A DNA stretch of 64,000 nucleotides from Ralstonia sp. NFACC01 (GCF_900115545.1 NZ_FOWV01000006.1:385013-449012), one strand, 5' to 3'. Positions 27,437 to 36,902 are shown, counted from the stretch's first letter. Notes: a model not told the origin generated them from the sequence alone. Made by a program: numbers and translations.

Positions 27437-29208
27437 CAGGGGTGGTCGACCGGCACGCGCACGGGCATCGTCAGCAGCACCTGCGCCATGCCCTTGCCGA
27501 GCGGGTCGTTGCGCAGCGAGGCCATCCCGCCACCGCCCAACGCCCGTTCGCACACGAAGTTGAGGGCGTGAATGCCGGGCAAGTCGTATCGCGTGACGCG
27601 CCCCTTCACGACGTGCGCTAGGTAAGCGGCAACGGCGTCTTCCGTCAATTGCGCGCGCAGCAACGGCAGGTCTTCAGGCCGACGCGCGATGACGCCGATA
27701 TTGGAGGTGTCGCCCTTGTCGCCGCTGCGGGCATACGCGAGTTCGATGAGCGGAACTTCGCGTGTCGGGCCGGGCGGCAAGGCGTCCGATGCTGGTGCGA
27801 CGGCGGACGCTTCAAGCAGGGCGCCGCCCGTCGGCACGTCAATGTCGATGCTGTCGCCACCCAGCAGCGTCACGCGCGCCTGCACGCGCGCCTTGTCGAT
27901 CAGGAAGGCGTATTGCTTGATGGCCGGCACCACGCTTGGCCGCCCGCCGGCGCCGGTCGTGCCCGGCGCCCACGACGTGCCGGCCGGGGCGATTTCGCGC
28001 GCGAACAGTTCCAACGCCTGCTTGTTCGGATGCGTCACCGCCAGCCACATCACCGATTCAAATCGTGGCACGTTCGGCTGATGCGGCCCGAAGAGGAACG
28101 CCGAACCGAGCGTCTCGATATGCGTTGCGCTGTAATCCGGCAGACCGAGCTGGCGGAACAGGCCGCGCGTGCGCTCCAGAATCGCCTGGGCTGTGCGGCG
28201 CGCCTTGCGATCGGCATCGATGCCGACAACGGTGAGCTGACCCGTCGCGCGATAGCCGTCGGCATACGTTGCGCTCACCTTGTAATCGGGCGTCGGCGCG
28301 CGACCGCGTGCGCCGCGCACTTCGACGCGGTGCTCGCCGGCCTGCGTCATCGTCACGTGTGTGAAATCACAAACGACATCGGGCAGCACATAGCGCACGG
28401 GGTCGCCGATTTCGTAGAGCAGCTGTTCGCCCACGGTCGCAGGCGTCACCAGCCCGCCCGTGCCGTCGGGCTTGGTGACGATGAAGCTGCCATCAGCCCG
28501 GCATTCGACGATGGGGTAGCCGCTGTGCGCCCAGTCGGGCACGGCTTCCCAATCGGTGTGCAGGCCGCCCGCGCCTTGGCAGCCGCATTCAAGGATGTGC
28601 CCAGCGAGGCTGCCGGCGGCGAGTCGATCGTAATCATCGATCGCCCAGCTGAAGTGGTGCATCAACGCGCCAAGCGTGACGGCGCTGTCGACGCATCGCC
28701 CTGTGATGACGACCTGCGCGCCAGCATCCAGCGCCGCCTTGATCGGCAACGCGCCGAGATACGCGTTGGCACTGACCACCTTGTCGGGCAAGGGGCGGCC
28801 GCTTTGCAGTTCGCGCACGCCTTCGTCGCGCAGCGCGGGCAGCAACGGTGTGACATCGTCGCCTTCCACCACCGCAATGCGCACGCTCACGCCCAGTTCA
28901 TCGGCCAACGCCTGCAGCGCCGTTGCGCATCCGCGCGGATTCACGCCGCCCGCGTTGGCGATGATGCGGATGTTCTGCGCCAGCGCATCCTTGAGCACCG
29001 CGCGCATCGCCACGCTCACAAAGTCGGTGGCGCAACCCAGCTCGGCGTTCTTCATGCGCGCGCTGGCCAGCAGCGACATGGTCAGCTCGGCCAGGTAATC
29101 GAAGACAAGAAAATCGAGGCGGCCCGAGGCGACCAGTTGCATCGGGCCCGTGATGCTGTCGCCCCAGAAACCGCTGGCCCCGCCAATGGAAACGGTGTCC
29201 TTGCGCAT
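27436..29208 (-). CDS. atuA: Acyclic terpene utilization protein AtuA family (DUF1446)
   Basis: 590 residues. The N-terminal DUF1446 domain starts immediately (VSIGGASGFWGDSITGP) and runs to about residue 450. A C-terminal ferredoxin-fold AtuA domain (IELAYARSGDKGDTSNIGV, then NFVCERALGGGG) occupies about the last 105 residues. AtuA is needed for growth on citronellol in Pseudomonas, but its reaction is unknown. Its presence is the strongest single marker that this is an atu cluster. It lies one base downstream of the enoyl-CoA hydratase gene and overlaps the next dehydrogenase gene. Confidence 0.92.
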   Translation of the reverse strand: MRKDTVSIGGASGFWGDSITGPMQLVASGRLDFLVFDYLAELTMSLLASARMKNAELGCATDFVSVAMRAVLKDALAQNIRIIANAGGVNPRGCATALQALADELGVSVRIAVVEGDDVTPLLPALRDEGVRELQSGRPLPDKVVSANAYLGALPIKAALDAGAQVVITGRCVDSAVTLGALMHHFSWAIDDYDRLAAGSLAGHILECGCQGAGGLHTDWEAVPDWAHSGYPIVECRADGSFIVTKPDGTGGLVTPATVGEQLLYEIGDPVRYVLPDVVCDFTHVTMTQAGEHRVEVRGARGRAPTPDYKVSATYADGYRATGQLTVVGIDADRKARRTAQAILERTRGLFRQLGLPDYSATHIETLGSAFLFGPHQPNVPRFESVMWLAVTHPNKQALELFAREIAPAGTSWAPGTTGAGGRPSVVPAIKQYAFLIDKARVQARVTLLGGDSIDIDVPTGGALLEASAVAPASDALPPGPTREVPLIELAYARSGDKGDTSNIGVIARRPEDLPLLRAQLTEDAVAAYLAHVVKGRVTRYDLPGIHALNFVCERALGGGGMASLRNDPLGKGMAQVLLTMPVRVPVDHP

Positions 29209-29209
29209 G

Positions 29210-29983
29210 TCAGCGGCCCGTCCAGTTGGGAGCGCGCTTTTCGCGAAAGGCGGCTTGCCCTTCCTGCGCGTCTTCGGTCAGTGCAAACAGGCCAATCTGA
29301 CTTTCGGTAAAGGCCATGGCCTGTTCGAAGCTGAGCTGCTCGACGTGCTTGAGCGTGTACAGGCCGCGCCGGATGGCCGACGGCGATTTGTCGACCAGCC
29401 GCGCGAGCAATGCGTCGACTGCAGCATCCAGCGCTTCAGGCTCGGCGACTTCGTTGACGAGGCCGGCGGCGAGCGCGCGGTCTGCGTTCATCGGTTCGCC
29501 CGTCAGGCAGAGTTCATTGAGTACGCGGCGCGGCAACTGGTGCTGCAGCACGGCCAGCACCTGCGCCGGAAACAGGCCGACCTTCACTTCCGGCAACCCG
29601 AACGTGGCGCTGCGACTGGCCACCGCCAGATCGCACATCGCCAGCAAGCCCATGCCGCCCGCCATGCACGCGCCGTTCACGCGGGCGACGAGCGGCACGA
29701 TGCAGCGACGCGCCGCGCGAAACAGATCGGCCAGCGCCTGGTGCGGCTCGGAATAGTCGAAGCGGAACGATTGGCCGCTTTGCAGATCGGCCCCCGCACA
29801 GAAGGCGCGCGTACCGGCGCCGGTCAGCACCACGGCGCGCACGGCGGCGTCACGGTCGGCGTCGGCCAGCGCGGCAGTCAGCGCTTCGAGCACGGCGGCG
29901 TTGATCGCGTTGCGGCGGTCTTCGCGCTGAATGGTCAGCCACAGCGCTTGGCCGCGCCGCTCGATGAGGAGTTCCGGGTCCAT
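29210..29983 (-). CDS. atuE: Enoyl-CoA hydratase/isomerase family protein (AtuE-like)
   Basis: 257 residues from the ATG at 29983; a TTG at 30025 would add 14 residues. Crotonase fold with oxyanion motifs FCAGADLQSGQSF and CMAGGMGLLAMCDLAVA, and FGLPEVKVGLFPAQVLAVL. The putative role is hydration of isohexenylglutaconyl-CoA in the atu pathway, which parallels LiuC in the leucine pathway. It is the first gene of the minus-strand operon, so the operon promoter should lie in 29984-30180. A weak inverted repeat AATCA-N2-TGATT at 30043-30054 may be an operator. Confidence 0.85.
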   Translation of the reverse strand: MDPELLIERRGQALWLTIQREDRRNAINAAVLEALTAALADADRDAAVRAVVLTGAGTRAFCAGADLQSGQSFRFDYSEPHQALADLFRAARRCIVPLVARVNGACMAGGMGLLAMCDLAVASRSATFGLPEVKVGLFPAQVLAVLQHQLPRRVLNELCLTGEPMNADRALAAGLVNEVAEPEALDAAVDALLARLVDKSPSAIRRGLYTLKHVEQLSFEQAMAFTESQIGLFALTEDAQEGQAAFREKRAPNWTGR

Positions 29984-30042
29984 GCTCACGCGACGCTCGC
30001 CTTGAAAGGGAATTCGGTTGGACAACCTGCCCGGTAATACTA

Positions 30043-30054
30043 AATCATTTGATT
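30043..30054. promoter_or_regulatory. Weak inverted repeat AATCATTTGATT upstream of atu operon
   Basis: AATCA and TGATT are separated by two bases in an AT-rich island 60-71 bp before the first atu gene. This AT-rich patch is where the operon promoter is expected. A role as regulator site is speculative. Confidence 0.3.
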
Positions 30055-30179
30055 GAAAAAATGGAAGCGTTTGGGCATCGCGGCTCTCAACAATTTTCTA
30101 CGGCGGCCCGGGAACGTCATAACCCCCTGATTTATATGACGAAGCCTGCATGTTCGTAAGGAATTCGCTTGCCGATGCG

Positions 30180-30208
30180 TTGACTCGCTCACATGCAAAC
30201 GATAACAA
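30180..30208 (+). promoter_or_regulatory. Sigma-70-like promoter of the siderophore receptor gene
   Basis: TTGACT (30180-30185), a 17-bp spacer and TAACAA (30203-30208). It is placed 54 bp before the receptor start and overlaps the Fur box, a typical arrangement for iron repression. Confidence 0.6.
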
Positions 30209-30219
30209 TTCTCATTTGC
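30201..30219 (+). promoter_or_regulatory. Fur box
   Basis: The 19 bases from GATAACAATT to CTCATTTGC match the classical Fur consensus GATAATGATAATCATTATC at 13 of 19 positions. The site overlaps the -10 region of the receptor promoter, so iron-loaded Fur should repress the receptor gene. Confidence 0.65.
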
Positions 30220-30261
30220 ATCACACATGTAATGAGAACTTTTGGGGAGAGGCAGCACGCC

Positions 30262-32541
30262 ATGTACGCAGCACAGACGGAACGCAAGCGCACCGAACAT
30301 TCGGTCGTGGGATATCTAACCGGCGCAATGAGCTTTGCCGTGGCTTCAGCGCCGGCGCTGGCCGACACGAAAAAAGACGCCGTATCCGCCACCCTGCCCG
30401 AGCAGACCGTAACGGGCAGCAGCGGCTTCAAGACGGATACCGCGTCCGGCGGCAAATTCACCGCGCCGCTGCTCGATACGCCCAAGTCCGTCACAGTCAT
30501 TCCGGCTGAGGTGCTGCAGGACACCGGCTCCGTCACGCTCACCGAGGCGCTGCGCACGGTGCCGGGCATTGCGTTTGGCGCCGGCGAAGGCGGCAACCCC
30601 GTCGGCGATCGCCCGTTCATCCGCGGCTACGACGCGCAGGCCAGCACCTTCCTCGACGGGCTACGCGACATCGGTGCGCAATCGCGCGAGATGTTCAACG
30701 TGGAATCGGTGGAGGTCATCAAAGGGCCGTCGGGTGCGTATGAAGGCCGCGGCGCGGCAGGCGGCGCGGTCAACATCGTCACGAAGACGCCCAAGCTGGA
30801 GCACTTCACCGAGGGCACGCTGTCAGTCGGCAACGCGGCGTACAAACGTGTCACGGCCGACGGCAACTACCAGATCGGCGAGCACGCCGCCTTCCGCCTC
30901 AACGCGATGGCCCACGACGCCGCCGTTGCGGGGCGCGACGTGACGAGCTTCAGCCGTTGGGGCATTGCACCGTCCATCGCCTTTGGGCTGGGCACGCCCA
31001 CACGGGCGACGCTGTCGTACTACCACCTGCAATCGAACGACACGCCCGACACCGGCATTCCGTACAACAACGGCACGTTCAACCGCCGCACCGACGGCCG
31101 CCCGCAGCTGTTCGGCCCCGGCGACGGCGCGCCCGTGCATGTCGACCGCAATGTCTACTACGGCCTGTCGCGCGACTTCCGCCGCGACCGCGCTGACATG
31201 GGCACCTTCACGCTGGAGCACGATGTGTCGAGCGCGCTGAAGCTGCGCAACACCACGCGCATCGCCCGCACAAGCCAGGACACCCTCTGGACGCAGCCCG
31301 ACGACAGCCAGGGCAACATCTACTACGGCATGGTCTGGCGCCGCACCAATTCGCGCTATTCGGTGGCCAACACCGTCGCCAACCAGACGGAAGCGACCGG
31401 AAAGTTCGACACCGGCGGTCTCAAGCACAGCTATGCGGCGGGCCTGGAGTTCTCGCGCGAGCGCAGCCGCAATGACACATACGCGGTGGCCACCGGCAGC
31501 AGCCGTTGCCCGAGCGGCATCGGCGCGGCCGGCGGCTACAACTGCACCGATCTCTTCAACCCGAACCCGAACGACCCCTGGGCGGGCAGCATCAAGCTCA
31601 ACAACAATCCCGCCGAGACGACGGTGCGCACGCAATCGGCCTACGTGTTCGACACGATCGAGCTGTCGCCGCGCTGGCAGGTCAACGGCGGGCTGCGCTT
31701 TGATCGCTATTCGGCATCGGCCACCACGTCGGCCAGTGCGCAAGGCATGCGTTCGAGCTTCTCGCGCGATGACAATCTGCTGAACTACCAGCTCGGCGTG
31801 GTGTTCAAGCCTGCGCAGAACGGCAGCATCTACGTGGCGTACGGCACGTCTTCCACGCCGTCGGGCTGGGTGGCGGGCCAGGGCGCTGATACAAGCGCGC
31901 TCACGCCGGACCGCTCGGGCAATCGCGGCGACGTGCTCGCTCCGGAAAAGAACCGCGCCTACGAACTCGGCACCAAGTGGAACGTGCTCGACAGCAAGCT
32001 GGCACTGACGGCCGCGATCTTCCGGATCGAGACGACCAACGCCCGCATCGTGCAGCAGGACGGCACCGCCGCCATGGCGGGCAACAAGCGCGTCGATGGC
32101 TTCGAGCTGGGCTGGTCGGGCGCGCTGACCAACCGCTGGCAGGTGTTCGGCGGTTACACGTATCTGAAGAGCGAGCTGCGCAACAACGGTGGCGCGGGCG
32201 CTGCCTTTGGCGGCACCAACGGTACAGCCTTCCCCAACACGCCGAAGAACAGCTTCAGCCTGTGGACGGCGTATCAGCCGATGCCGAAACTCACCCTGGG
32301 CGGCGGCGCGTACTACGTCTCGAAGGTGTGGGGCAGCGCCAACCCCGCCAACCCGAAGTGGGTGCCGGCCTACTGGCGCTTTGACGCCATGGCCGCGTAC
32401 CGCATCGACAAACACACCACCCTGCAACTGAACGTGCAGAACGTGTTCGACAAGGTGTACTTCAACCAGGCGTATGCATCGCACTACGCATCGCTGGCAC
32501 CGGGCCGCACGGCCATCCTGACGCTGGGCATCCGCTACTGA
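30262..32541 (+). CDS. TonB-dependent catecholate siderophore receptor (Fiu/PiuA-like)
   Basis: 759 residues from the ATG at 30262, chosen for the GGGGAGAGG ribosome site and the following signal peptide (GYLTGAMSFAVASAPALA, cleaved before DTKKD). Outer-membrane gated channel for ferric siderophores. Plug domain about residues 50-160: TPKSVTVIPAEVLQDTGS, then FIRGYDAQASTFLDGLRD and VEVIKGPSGAYEGRGAAGG. A 22-strand barrel follows, ending in the aromatic terminus LTLGIRY. The context with a Sel1 protein and a PiuC/YbiX hydroxylase is that of Fiu/PiuA receptors for monomeric catechols. Fur-controlled by position of the box. Confidence 0.92.
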   Translation: MYAAQTERKRTEHSVVGYLTGAMSFAVASAPALADTKKDAVSATLPEQTVTGSSGFKTDTASGGKFTAPLLDTPKSVTVIPAEVLQDTGSVTLTEALRTVPGIAFGAGEGGNPVGDRPFIRGYDAQASTFLDGLRDIGAQSREMFNVESVEVIKGPSGAYEGRGAAGGAVNIVTKTPKLEHFTEGTLSVGNAAYKRVTADGNYQIGEHAAFRLNAMAHDAAVAGRDVTSFSRWGIAPSIAFGLGTPTRATLSYYHLQSNDTPDTGIPYNNGTFNRRTDGRPQLFGPGDGAPVHVDRNVYYGLSRDFRRDRADMGTFTLEHDVSSALKLRNTTRIARTSQDTLWTQPDDSQGNIYYGMVWRRTNSRYSVANTVANQTEATGKFDTGGLKHSYAAGLEFSRERSRNDTYAVATGSSRCPSGIGAAGGYNCTDLFNPNPNDPWAGSIKLNNNPAETTVRTQSAYVFDTIELSPRWQVNGGLRFDRYSASATTSASAQGMRSSFSRDDNLLNYQLGVVFKPAQNGSIYVAYGTSSTPSGWVAGQGADTSALTPDRSGNRGDVLAPEKNRAYELGTKWNVLDSKLALTAAIFRIETTNARIVQQDGTAAMAGNKRVDGFELGWSGALTNRWQVFGGYTYLKSELRNNGGAGAAFGGTNGTAFPNTPKNSFSLWTAYQPMPKLTLGGGAYYVSKVWGSANPANPKWVPAYWRFDAMAAYRIDKHTTLQLNVQNVFDKVYFNQAYASHYASLAPGRTAILTLGIRY

Positions 32542-33311
32542 TGCCGGCTGACGCTGCAACCGCCGCAGCGGCTGTCGGCCCCACAGCCGATCCGGCGGTG
32601 GTCGATGCGATCCACGCCGTGCTGACCGGCCCTGCTGAGCGCGCCGCACGCTGGCTGGCGGCTGCCGCCCGGCGCGGGCACACCGAAGCGCAGGCCATCT
32701 TCGGCCAATGGCTGCTCGATGGCCGCGGCGTCGAACGCGATCCGGGCGAAGCGCTGTTCTGGTTCAAGACGGCCGCGCTATCGGGCCACGCGATGGCCGC
32801 CAACATGCTGGGCCGCTGCTATGAGCACGGCTGGGGTGCGCCCGCCTGCGACAAGACCGCCACGCACTGGTACGCCCGCGCGGCCGATGCCGGCCTCGAC
32901 TGGGGTCAGTACAACTACGCGACGCAGTTGCAACTGGGGCGCGGCATCCCGGCGGACCGCGCTCGCGCATTCGCGCTCTTTCAGGCTGCGGCCGCGCAAG
33001 GCCACGCCAAGTCGATCAACGTGCTCGGCGGCTTCTATGAAGACGGCTGGGAAGTCGAGGCGGACACGGCGATGGCCCTGCGCTGCTACCTGCGCGCCGC
33101 AGAGGGCGGCGACTTTCGCGGCCAGTTCAACGCCGCGCGCCTGCTCGCACTCGCCAACCGCGCAAACGACGCCGTCACCTGGATGCACGCCGTCACGCGC
33201 ACCGCCACACCCGCCTTCCTCGCGAAGGCGCATGACTTTCTCGCCGGCCATCCCGATGCGCGCCTGCGCGTGCTGGCCATCGCGCTGGAAACCGAACCAT
33301 CATGTTGCTGA
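32541..33311 (+). CDS. Sel1-repeat protein
   Basis: 256 residues. At least four Sel1-like helical repeats are visible from about residue 35 to 185 ([62 protein letters not shown]). No signal peptide, so probably cytosolic. Sel1 repeats mediate protein contacts. Start overlaps the receptor stop (TGATG) and its end overlaps the hydroxylase start by 10 bp, so the three genes are translationally linked. The role is unknown; it may tune or assist receptor or hydroxylase function. Confidence 0.88.
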   Translation: MPADAATAAAAVGPTADPAVVDAIHAVLTGPAERAARWLAAAARRGHTEAQAIFGQWLLDGRGVERDPGEALFWFKTAALSGHAMAANMLGRCYEHGWGAPACDKTATHWYARAADAGLDWGQYNYATQLQLGRGIPADRARAFALFQAAAAQGHAKSINVLGGFYEDGWEVEADTAMALRCYLRAAEGGDFRGQFNAARLLALANRANDAVTWMHAVTRTATPAFLAKAHDFLAGHPDARLRVLAIALETEPSCC

Positions 33312-33985
33312 AGATTCCCAACGTCTTGACCAAGGAACAGGTTGCGCGGTGCCGCGCCATCATCGGTGCCGCCGAGTGGGTGGACGGCAAGGTCACCGCC
33401 GGCGCGCAGTCAGGCCAGGTGAAGCACAACATGCAGCTGCCCGAAGGCTCGCCGGCTGCGCGCAAGGTCGGCACCTTGATTCAGGATGCGCTGTCTGCCA
33501 ATACGCTGTTCTTTTCGGCCGCGTTGCCGCTCAAGGTCTTTCCACCGCTGTTCAACCGCTACGCGGGCGGCCAGACCTTCGGCAACCACGTCGACAACGC
33601 CGTGCGTCACCTGCGCGGCACGGATTTCCGCATGCGCAGCGACCTCTCCTGCACGCTGTTCCTGACCGAACCTGAAGACTACGACGGCGGCGAACTCATC
33701 ATCGACGACACCTTCGGCGAGCACCGCGTCAGGCTTGCAGCGGGTGACATGGTGCTCTACCCCAGCAGCAGCCTGCACCGCGTGACGCCTGTCACACGCG
33801 GCGCTCGCGTCTGTTCATTCTTCTGGCTGCAGAGCATGGTGCGCGGCGACGCGCATCGCACGCTGCTGTTCCAGATGGATACGGAACTGCAGCGGTTGAT
33901 GGGATTGCTGGGGCAGGACGACCCGTCAGTCATCGCCTTGACGGGGACGTATCACAACCTGCTGCGCGAATGGGCCGACGCCTAG
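33302..33985 (+). CDS. piuC: PKHD-type Fe(II)/2-oxoglutarate hydroxylase (PiuC/YbiX family)
   Basis: 227 residues. Prolyl-4-hydroxylase-like dioxygenase; the iron triad is His96 and Asp98 ([11 protein letters not shown]) and His159 ([10 protein letters not shown]), with 2-oxoglutarate Arg at about 169 (GARVCSFFW). The family is co-conserved with Fiu/PiuA-type receptors, and its substrate is unknown, possibly the siderophore or the receptor system. Overlaps the Sel1 gene by 10 bp. The stop is 9 bp from the converging hydrolase gene. Confidence 0.92.
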   Translation: MLLKIPNVLTKEQVARCRAIIGAAEWVDGKVTAGAQSGQVKHNMQLPEGSPAARKVGTLIQDALSANTLFFSAALPLKVFPPLFNRYAGGQTFGNHVDNAVRHLRGTDFRMRSDLSCTLFLTEPEDYDGGELIIDDTFGEHRVRLAAGDMVLYPSSSLHRVTPVTRGARVCSFFWLQSMVRGDAHRTLLFQMDTELQRLMGLLGQDDPSVIALTGTYHNLLREWADA

Positions 33986-33994
33986 ACGGCTGCC

Positions 33995-34921
33995 TCACGC
34001 AAAGTACGCCCGCATCTCCTTGAGCAGCGCTTCCGGCGCCTCTTCCGGCACATAATGCCCGCACGGCACGGTGCCACCGCTCACGTCGTCCGCCACGGCA
34101 CGCCACAGTTCCAGCGGCTTGAAGCAGCGTTGGATCACGCCGTGCTCGCCCCACAGCACACGCAGCGGCACGCTCACGCGCTTGCCTGCGTCGCGGTCGG
34201 CGCGATCATGTTCGAGGTCGATGGTGGCGGCGGCACGGTAGTCCTCGCACATGGCGTGCACGCACGCCGGTTCGCGCATGGCAGCGGCGTAGGTCGCCAT
34301 CGCTTCGGGTGCGAACGGTTCCAGCCCCGCGTGGCGCAGGCCCATCAGTTTGCCGATGTAGAAATCGGGCGTGGCGTTGATCAGCGTCTCTGGAAACGGC
34401 GACGGCTGGATCAGGAAGAACCAATGCCAGTAGGCAGACGCAAACGCCATGTCGGTGTTTTCGTACATCGCCAACGTGGGGGCGATGTCGAGCAGCATGG
34501 CGCGCTCGACGTGGAGAGGATGATCGACACACAGGCGATGCGCCACCCGCGCCCCGCGGTCATGCGCACACAGCCGGAAGCGGCCAAAACCGAGCGCGCG
34601 CATCACCTCCACCTGGTCCTGCGCCATGGTGCGCTTGCTGTATTCCGCATGCCGGGCGCTGCCGGCCGGCTTGGACGAGGCGCCATAGCCGCGCAGATCG
34701 GTCGCGACGACGGTGTAATCCTGCGCCAGCTCCTGCGCAACTTTGTGCCAGATCACATGGCTTTGCGGATGGCCATGCAGCAACAGCAGCGGTGGGCCGC
34801 TCCCGCCGATCACCCCCGCGATTTCCACACCGTTGACCACCTGGCGGAACGGACGGAAGCCGGGAAACAGCGCGGCGTCTGCAGCAGCGGTGGCGGCATC
34901 GATGGAAAGCGGCGTGGTCAT
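33995..34921 (-). CDS. Alpha/beta hydrolase, fluoroacetate/haloacetate dehalogenase-like
   Basis: 308 residues. The catalytic set of fluoroacetate dehalogenase is complete: nucleophile Asp121 with Arg122 and Arg125 (AHDRGARVAHR), Asp145, the halide pocket His166-Trp167 (YWHWFF) and Tyr228, and His289 (CGHYVPEE). The spacing follows the Rhodopseudomonas enzyme with a constant offset of 11, then 9. The oxyanion HGHPQSHVIWHK motif is also present. Such enzymes hydrolyse the C-F or C-Cl bond of haloacetates in the cytosol. Epoxide hydrolase is the main alternative, but the Arg pair argues for carboxylate binding. Divergent from the PfpI gene. Confidence 0.85.
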   Translation of the reverse strand: MTTPLSIDAATAAADAALFPGFRPFRQVVNGVEIAGVIGGSGPPLLLLHGHPQSHVIWHKVAQELAQDYTVVATDLRGYGASSKPAGSARHAEYSKRTMAQDQVEVMRALGFGRFRLCAHDRGARVAHRLCVDHPLHVERAMLLDIAPTLAMYENTDMAFASAYWHWFFLIQPSPFPETLINATPDFYIGKLMGLRHAGLEPFAPEAMATYAAAMREPACVHAMCEDYRAAATIDLEHDRADRDAGKRVSVPLRVLWGEHGVIQRCFKPLELWRAVADDVSGGTVPCGHYVPEEAPEALLKEMRAYFA

Positions 34922-35058
34922 GCAAGTCTCCGGTGATCAGTCTTGGGTGAAGTGATGCGTGGCGAATGCTCCGCATGCTAGCGCAGAGCGGGCACGCGCG
35001 TTGCGGAACCATCCCCTGCCGTTCCCTTCTTTGGATTTCCCCTGACAAGGAGTTCGCC

Positions 35059-35607
35059 ATGACCCCATTGCATGACTTGCGCATCGCCATCCTCGTCGAC
35101 GACCTGTTCGAGCAGGCCGAGCTGGCCAGTCCCAAGCAGGCGTTGGAAGGCGCCGGTGCCACGGTCAGCATCATTGCGCCGAAAGGCCCCAGCGTGACGG
35201 GCCTGAACCACGCCGACAAGGGCGATACGTTCAAAGTGGACCTGACGCTGGACCAGGCCAAGGCAGACGACTTCGACGGCCTGGTGCTGCCCGGCGGCGT
35301 CTTCAACGCCGACGCACTGCGCGTCGTGCCGGCCGCACAGGCATTCGTGAAAGCGTTCGAGCGCGCGCAAAAGCCCATCGCCGTGATCTGCCACGGGCCG
35401 TGGCTGATGGTGTCTGCCGGACTGGTGCGAGGGCGCACGCTGACGAGCTGGCCGACGCTGCAGGACGACATCCGCAATGCCGGCGGCATGTGGGTGGACC
35501 GCGAAGTGGTGACCGACCGCAACTGGGTCAGCAGCCGCAAACCCGATGACCTGCCCGCCTTCAACCGCACCTTCATCGAACTGCTGACGCAGCACGCCCA
35601 TGTCTGA
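35059..35607 (+). CDS. DJ-1/PfpI-family protein
   Basis: 182 residues from the ATG at 35059, preceded by AAGGAG. The flavodoxin-like DJ-1/PfpI fold contains the nucleophile elbow Cys111-His112 (VICHGPWLM) and the LVLPGGVFNADALR loop. Members include stress-linked deglycase- or protease-like proteins such as YhbO/YraA. The function here is not determined. Followed by a perfect GC stem-loop at 35621-35637. Confidence 0.88.
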   Translation: MTPLHDLRIAILVDDLFEQAELASPKQALEGAGATVSIIAPKGPSVTGLNHADKGDTFKVDLTLDQAKADDFDGLVLPGGVFNADALRVVPAAQAFVKAFERAQKPIAVICHGPWLMVSAGLVRGRTLTSWPTLQDDIRNAGGMWVDREVVTDRNWVSSRKPDDLPAFNRTFIELLTQHAHV

Positions 35608-35620
35608 GCCCGGTGAGGTG

Positions 35621-35637
35621 ACCCCGCACGGCGGGGT
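35621..35637 (+). terminator. GC stem-loop after pfpI-like gene
   Basis: ACCCCGC-ACG-GCGGGGT forms a perfect 7-bp stem 14 bp after the stop. No U-run follows, so termination strength is doubtful. Confidence 0.4.
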
Positions 35638-35650
35638 GCGGGATCGTTCC

Positions 35651-35656
35651 TATAAT
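35651..35656 (+). promoter_or_regulatory. TATAAT -10 element before nitronate monooxygenase gene
   Basis: A consensus -10 hexamer lies 52 bp before the ATG. I see no good -35 at 17 bp; the preceding bases are the GC stem-loop. Confidence 0.45.
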
Positions 35657-35707
35657 CGAACGACATGCTCTGCCCTGTCGTGCCGGTTCGCCCAACCTGG
35701 AGACGCC

Positions 35708-36691
35708 ATGCCCGCCGCCAAGCACCTCCCGCCCATGCTGCAGCATCTGACGCTGCCCGTGATCGGTTCGCCCATGTTCATCGTCAGTTATCCGGAGTTG
35801 GTGTTGGCGCAATGCAAGGCCGGCATCGTTGGAGCGTTTCCCGCGCTCAATGCGCGCCCAGCCGAGGTGCTGGACGACTGGCTCACGCAGATGAACGAGG
35901 ATCTGGCGGCGTACCGCACGGCGCATCCGCAAGAAGTGGTTGGGCCGATCGCCGTCAATCAAATCGTGCACCACTCGAACGCGCGGCTGGAGCAGGACGT
36001 GGCCACCTGCGTCAAACACAAGGTGCCGATCTTCATCACCTCGCTGCGCGCGCCGGTCAAGGAAATCCTGGATGCCGTGCATAGCTACGGCGGCATCGTT
36101 CTGCACGACGTGATCAATTTGCGCCATGCCGAAAAGGCGCTGGAAGCCGGTGTCGACGGCCTGATCTTGGTGGCAGCGGGTGCGGGCGGGCATGCCGGCA
36201 CGCTGTCGCCGTTCGCGCTGGTGGGTGAGGTGCGGCGCATCTTCGACGGGCCGATCGCGCTGTCGGGCGCCATTGCCACAGGCGATGCCATCCTGGCCGC
36301 GCAGGCCATGGGCGCGGACCTCGCCTACATCGGCACACGTTTTATCGCCAGTCAGGAGGCCCACGCCGCCGAAAGCTATAAGCAAGCCATCTTGCGCGCA
36401 GCCGCATCGGACATCGTCTACACCAACCTTTTTACGGGCGTGCACGGCAACTACATCCGCGAAAGCATCGAACTCGCAGGCCTGGACCCGGCCGCCTTGC
36501 CCGAGGCCGACAAATCCAAGATGAACTTTGGCGATGGCAGCTCGCGCGCCAAGGCCTGGAAAGACATCTGGGGTGCCGGCCAGGGTGTCGGGCAGATTGC
36601 CGATCTGCCGCCCGCAGCCGAAATCGTGGCGCGCCTGAAGGCCGAATACGACGCGGCCAAGTTGCGTCTTGCGCTGCACCTGCGCCTCTAG
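35708..36691 (+). CDS. Nitronate monooxygenase (NMO/2-nitropropane dioxygenase family)
   Basis: 327 residues from the ATG at 35708; the longer open frame begins before the promoter. FMN-dependent TIM-barrel enzyme that oxidises alkyl nitronates. Seen: the N-terminal LPVIGSPMFIVSYPELVLAQ, the FMN-phosphate segment LILVAAGAGGHAGTLSPFAL (about residues 155-174) with the catalytic His in GAGGHAG, and GAIATGDAILAAQAMGADL with YIGTRF. The physiological role is likely detoxification of propionate-3-nitronate or related nitro compounds (family knowledge). Confidence 0.9.
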   Translation: MPAAKHLPPMLQHLTLPVIGSPMFIVSYPELVLAQCKAGIVGAFPALNARPAEVLDDWLTQMNEDLAAYRTAHPQEVVGPIAVNQIVHHSNARLEQDVATCVKHKVPIFITSLRAPVKEILDAVHSYGGIVLHDVINLRHAEKALEAGVDGLILVAAGAGGHAGTLSPFALVGEVRRIFDGPIALSGAIATGDAILAAQAMGADLAYIGTRFIASQEAHAAESYKQAILRAAASDIVYTNLFTGVHGNYIRESIELAGLDPAALPEADKSKMNFGDGSSRAKAWKDIWGAGQGVGQIADLPPAAEIVARLKAEYDAAKLRLALHLRL

Positions 36692-36737
36692 ACTCTGCCC
36701 GCCTCCAACTAGGCGTGCGTGCCGCGCAGCACTTCAA

Positions 36738-36766
36738 TTGACTTGCGCTGTCAGCGCTTCTACATT
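36738..36766 (+). promoter_or_regulatory. Sigma-70 promoter upstream of DUF1254 lipoprotein gene
   Basis: TTGACT (36738-36743), 17-bp spacer, TACATT (36761-36766). It gives a leader of about 130 nt before the start at 36903. The rest of the 211-bp gap shows no other feature I can support. Confidence 0.6.
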
Positions 36767-36902
36767 CCAAAGATTCAAGATACGACATGCGCGGAGCCAC
36801 GGGATCGGCTACCGCGTAAGCGTATGCGCAAGCATCCTTGGGGGGATGTCCGACAGGCGTCTGCTTTCCTGTTGCGCGCACCGACGACAAAAGGAGAACA
36901 AG

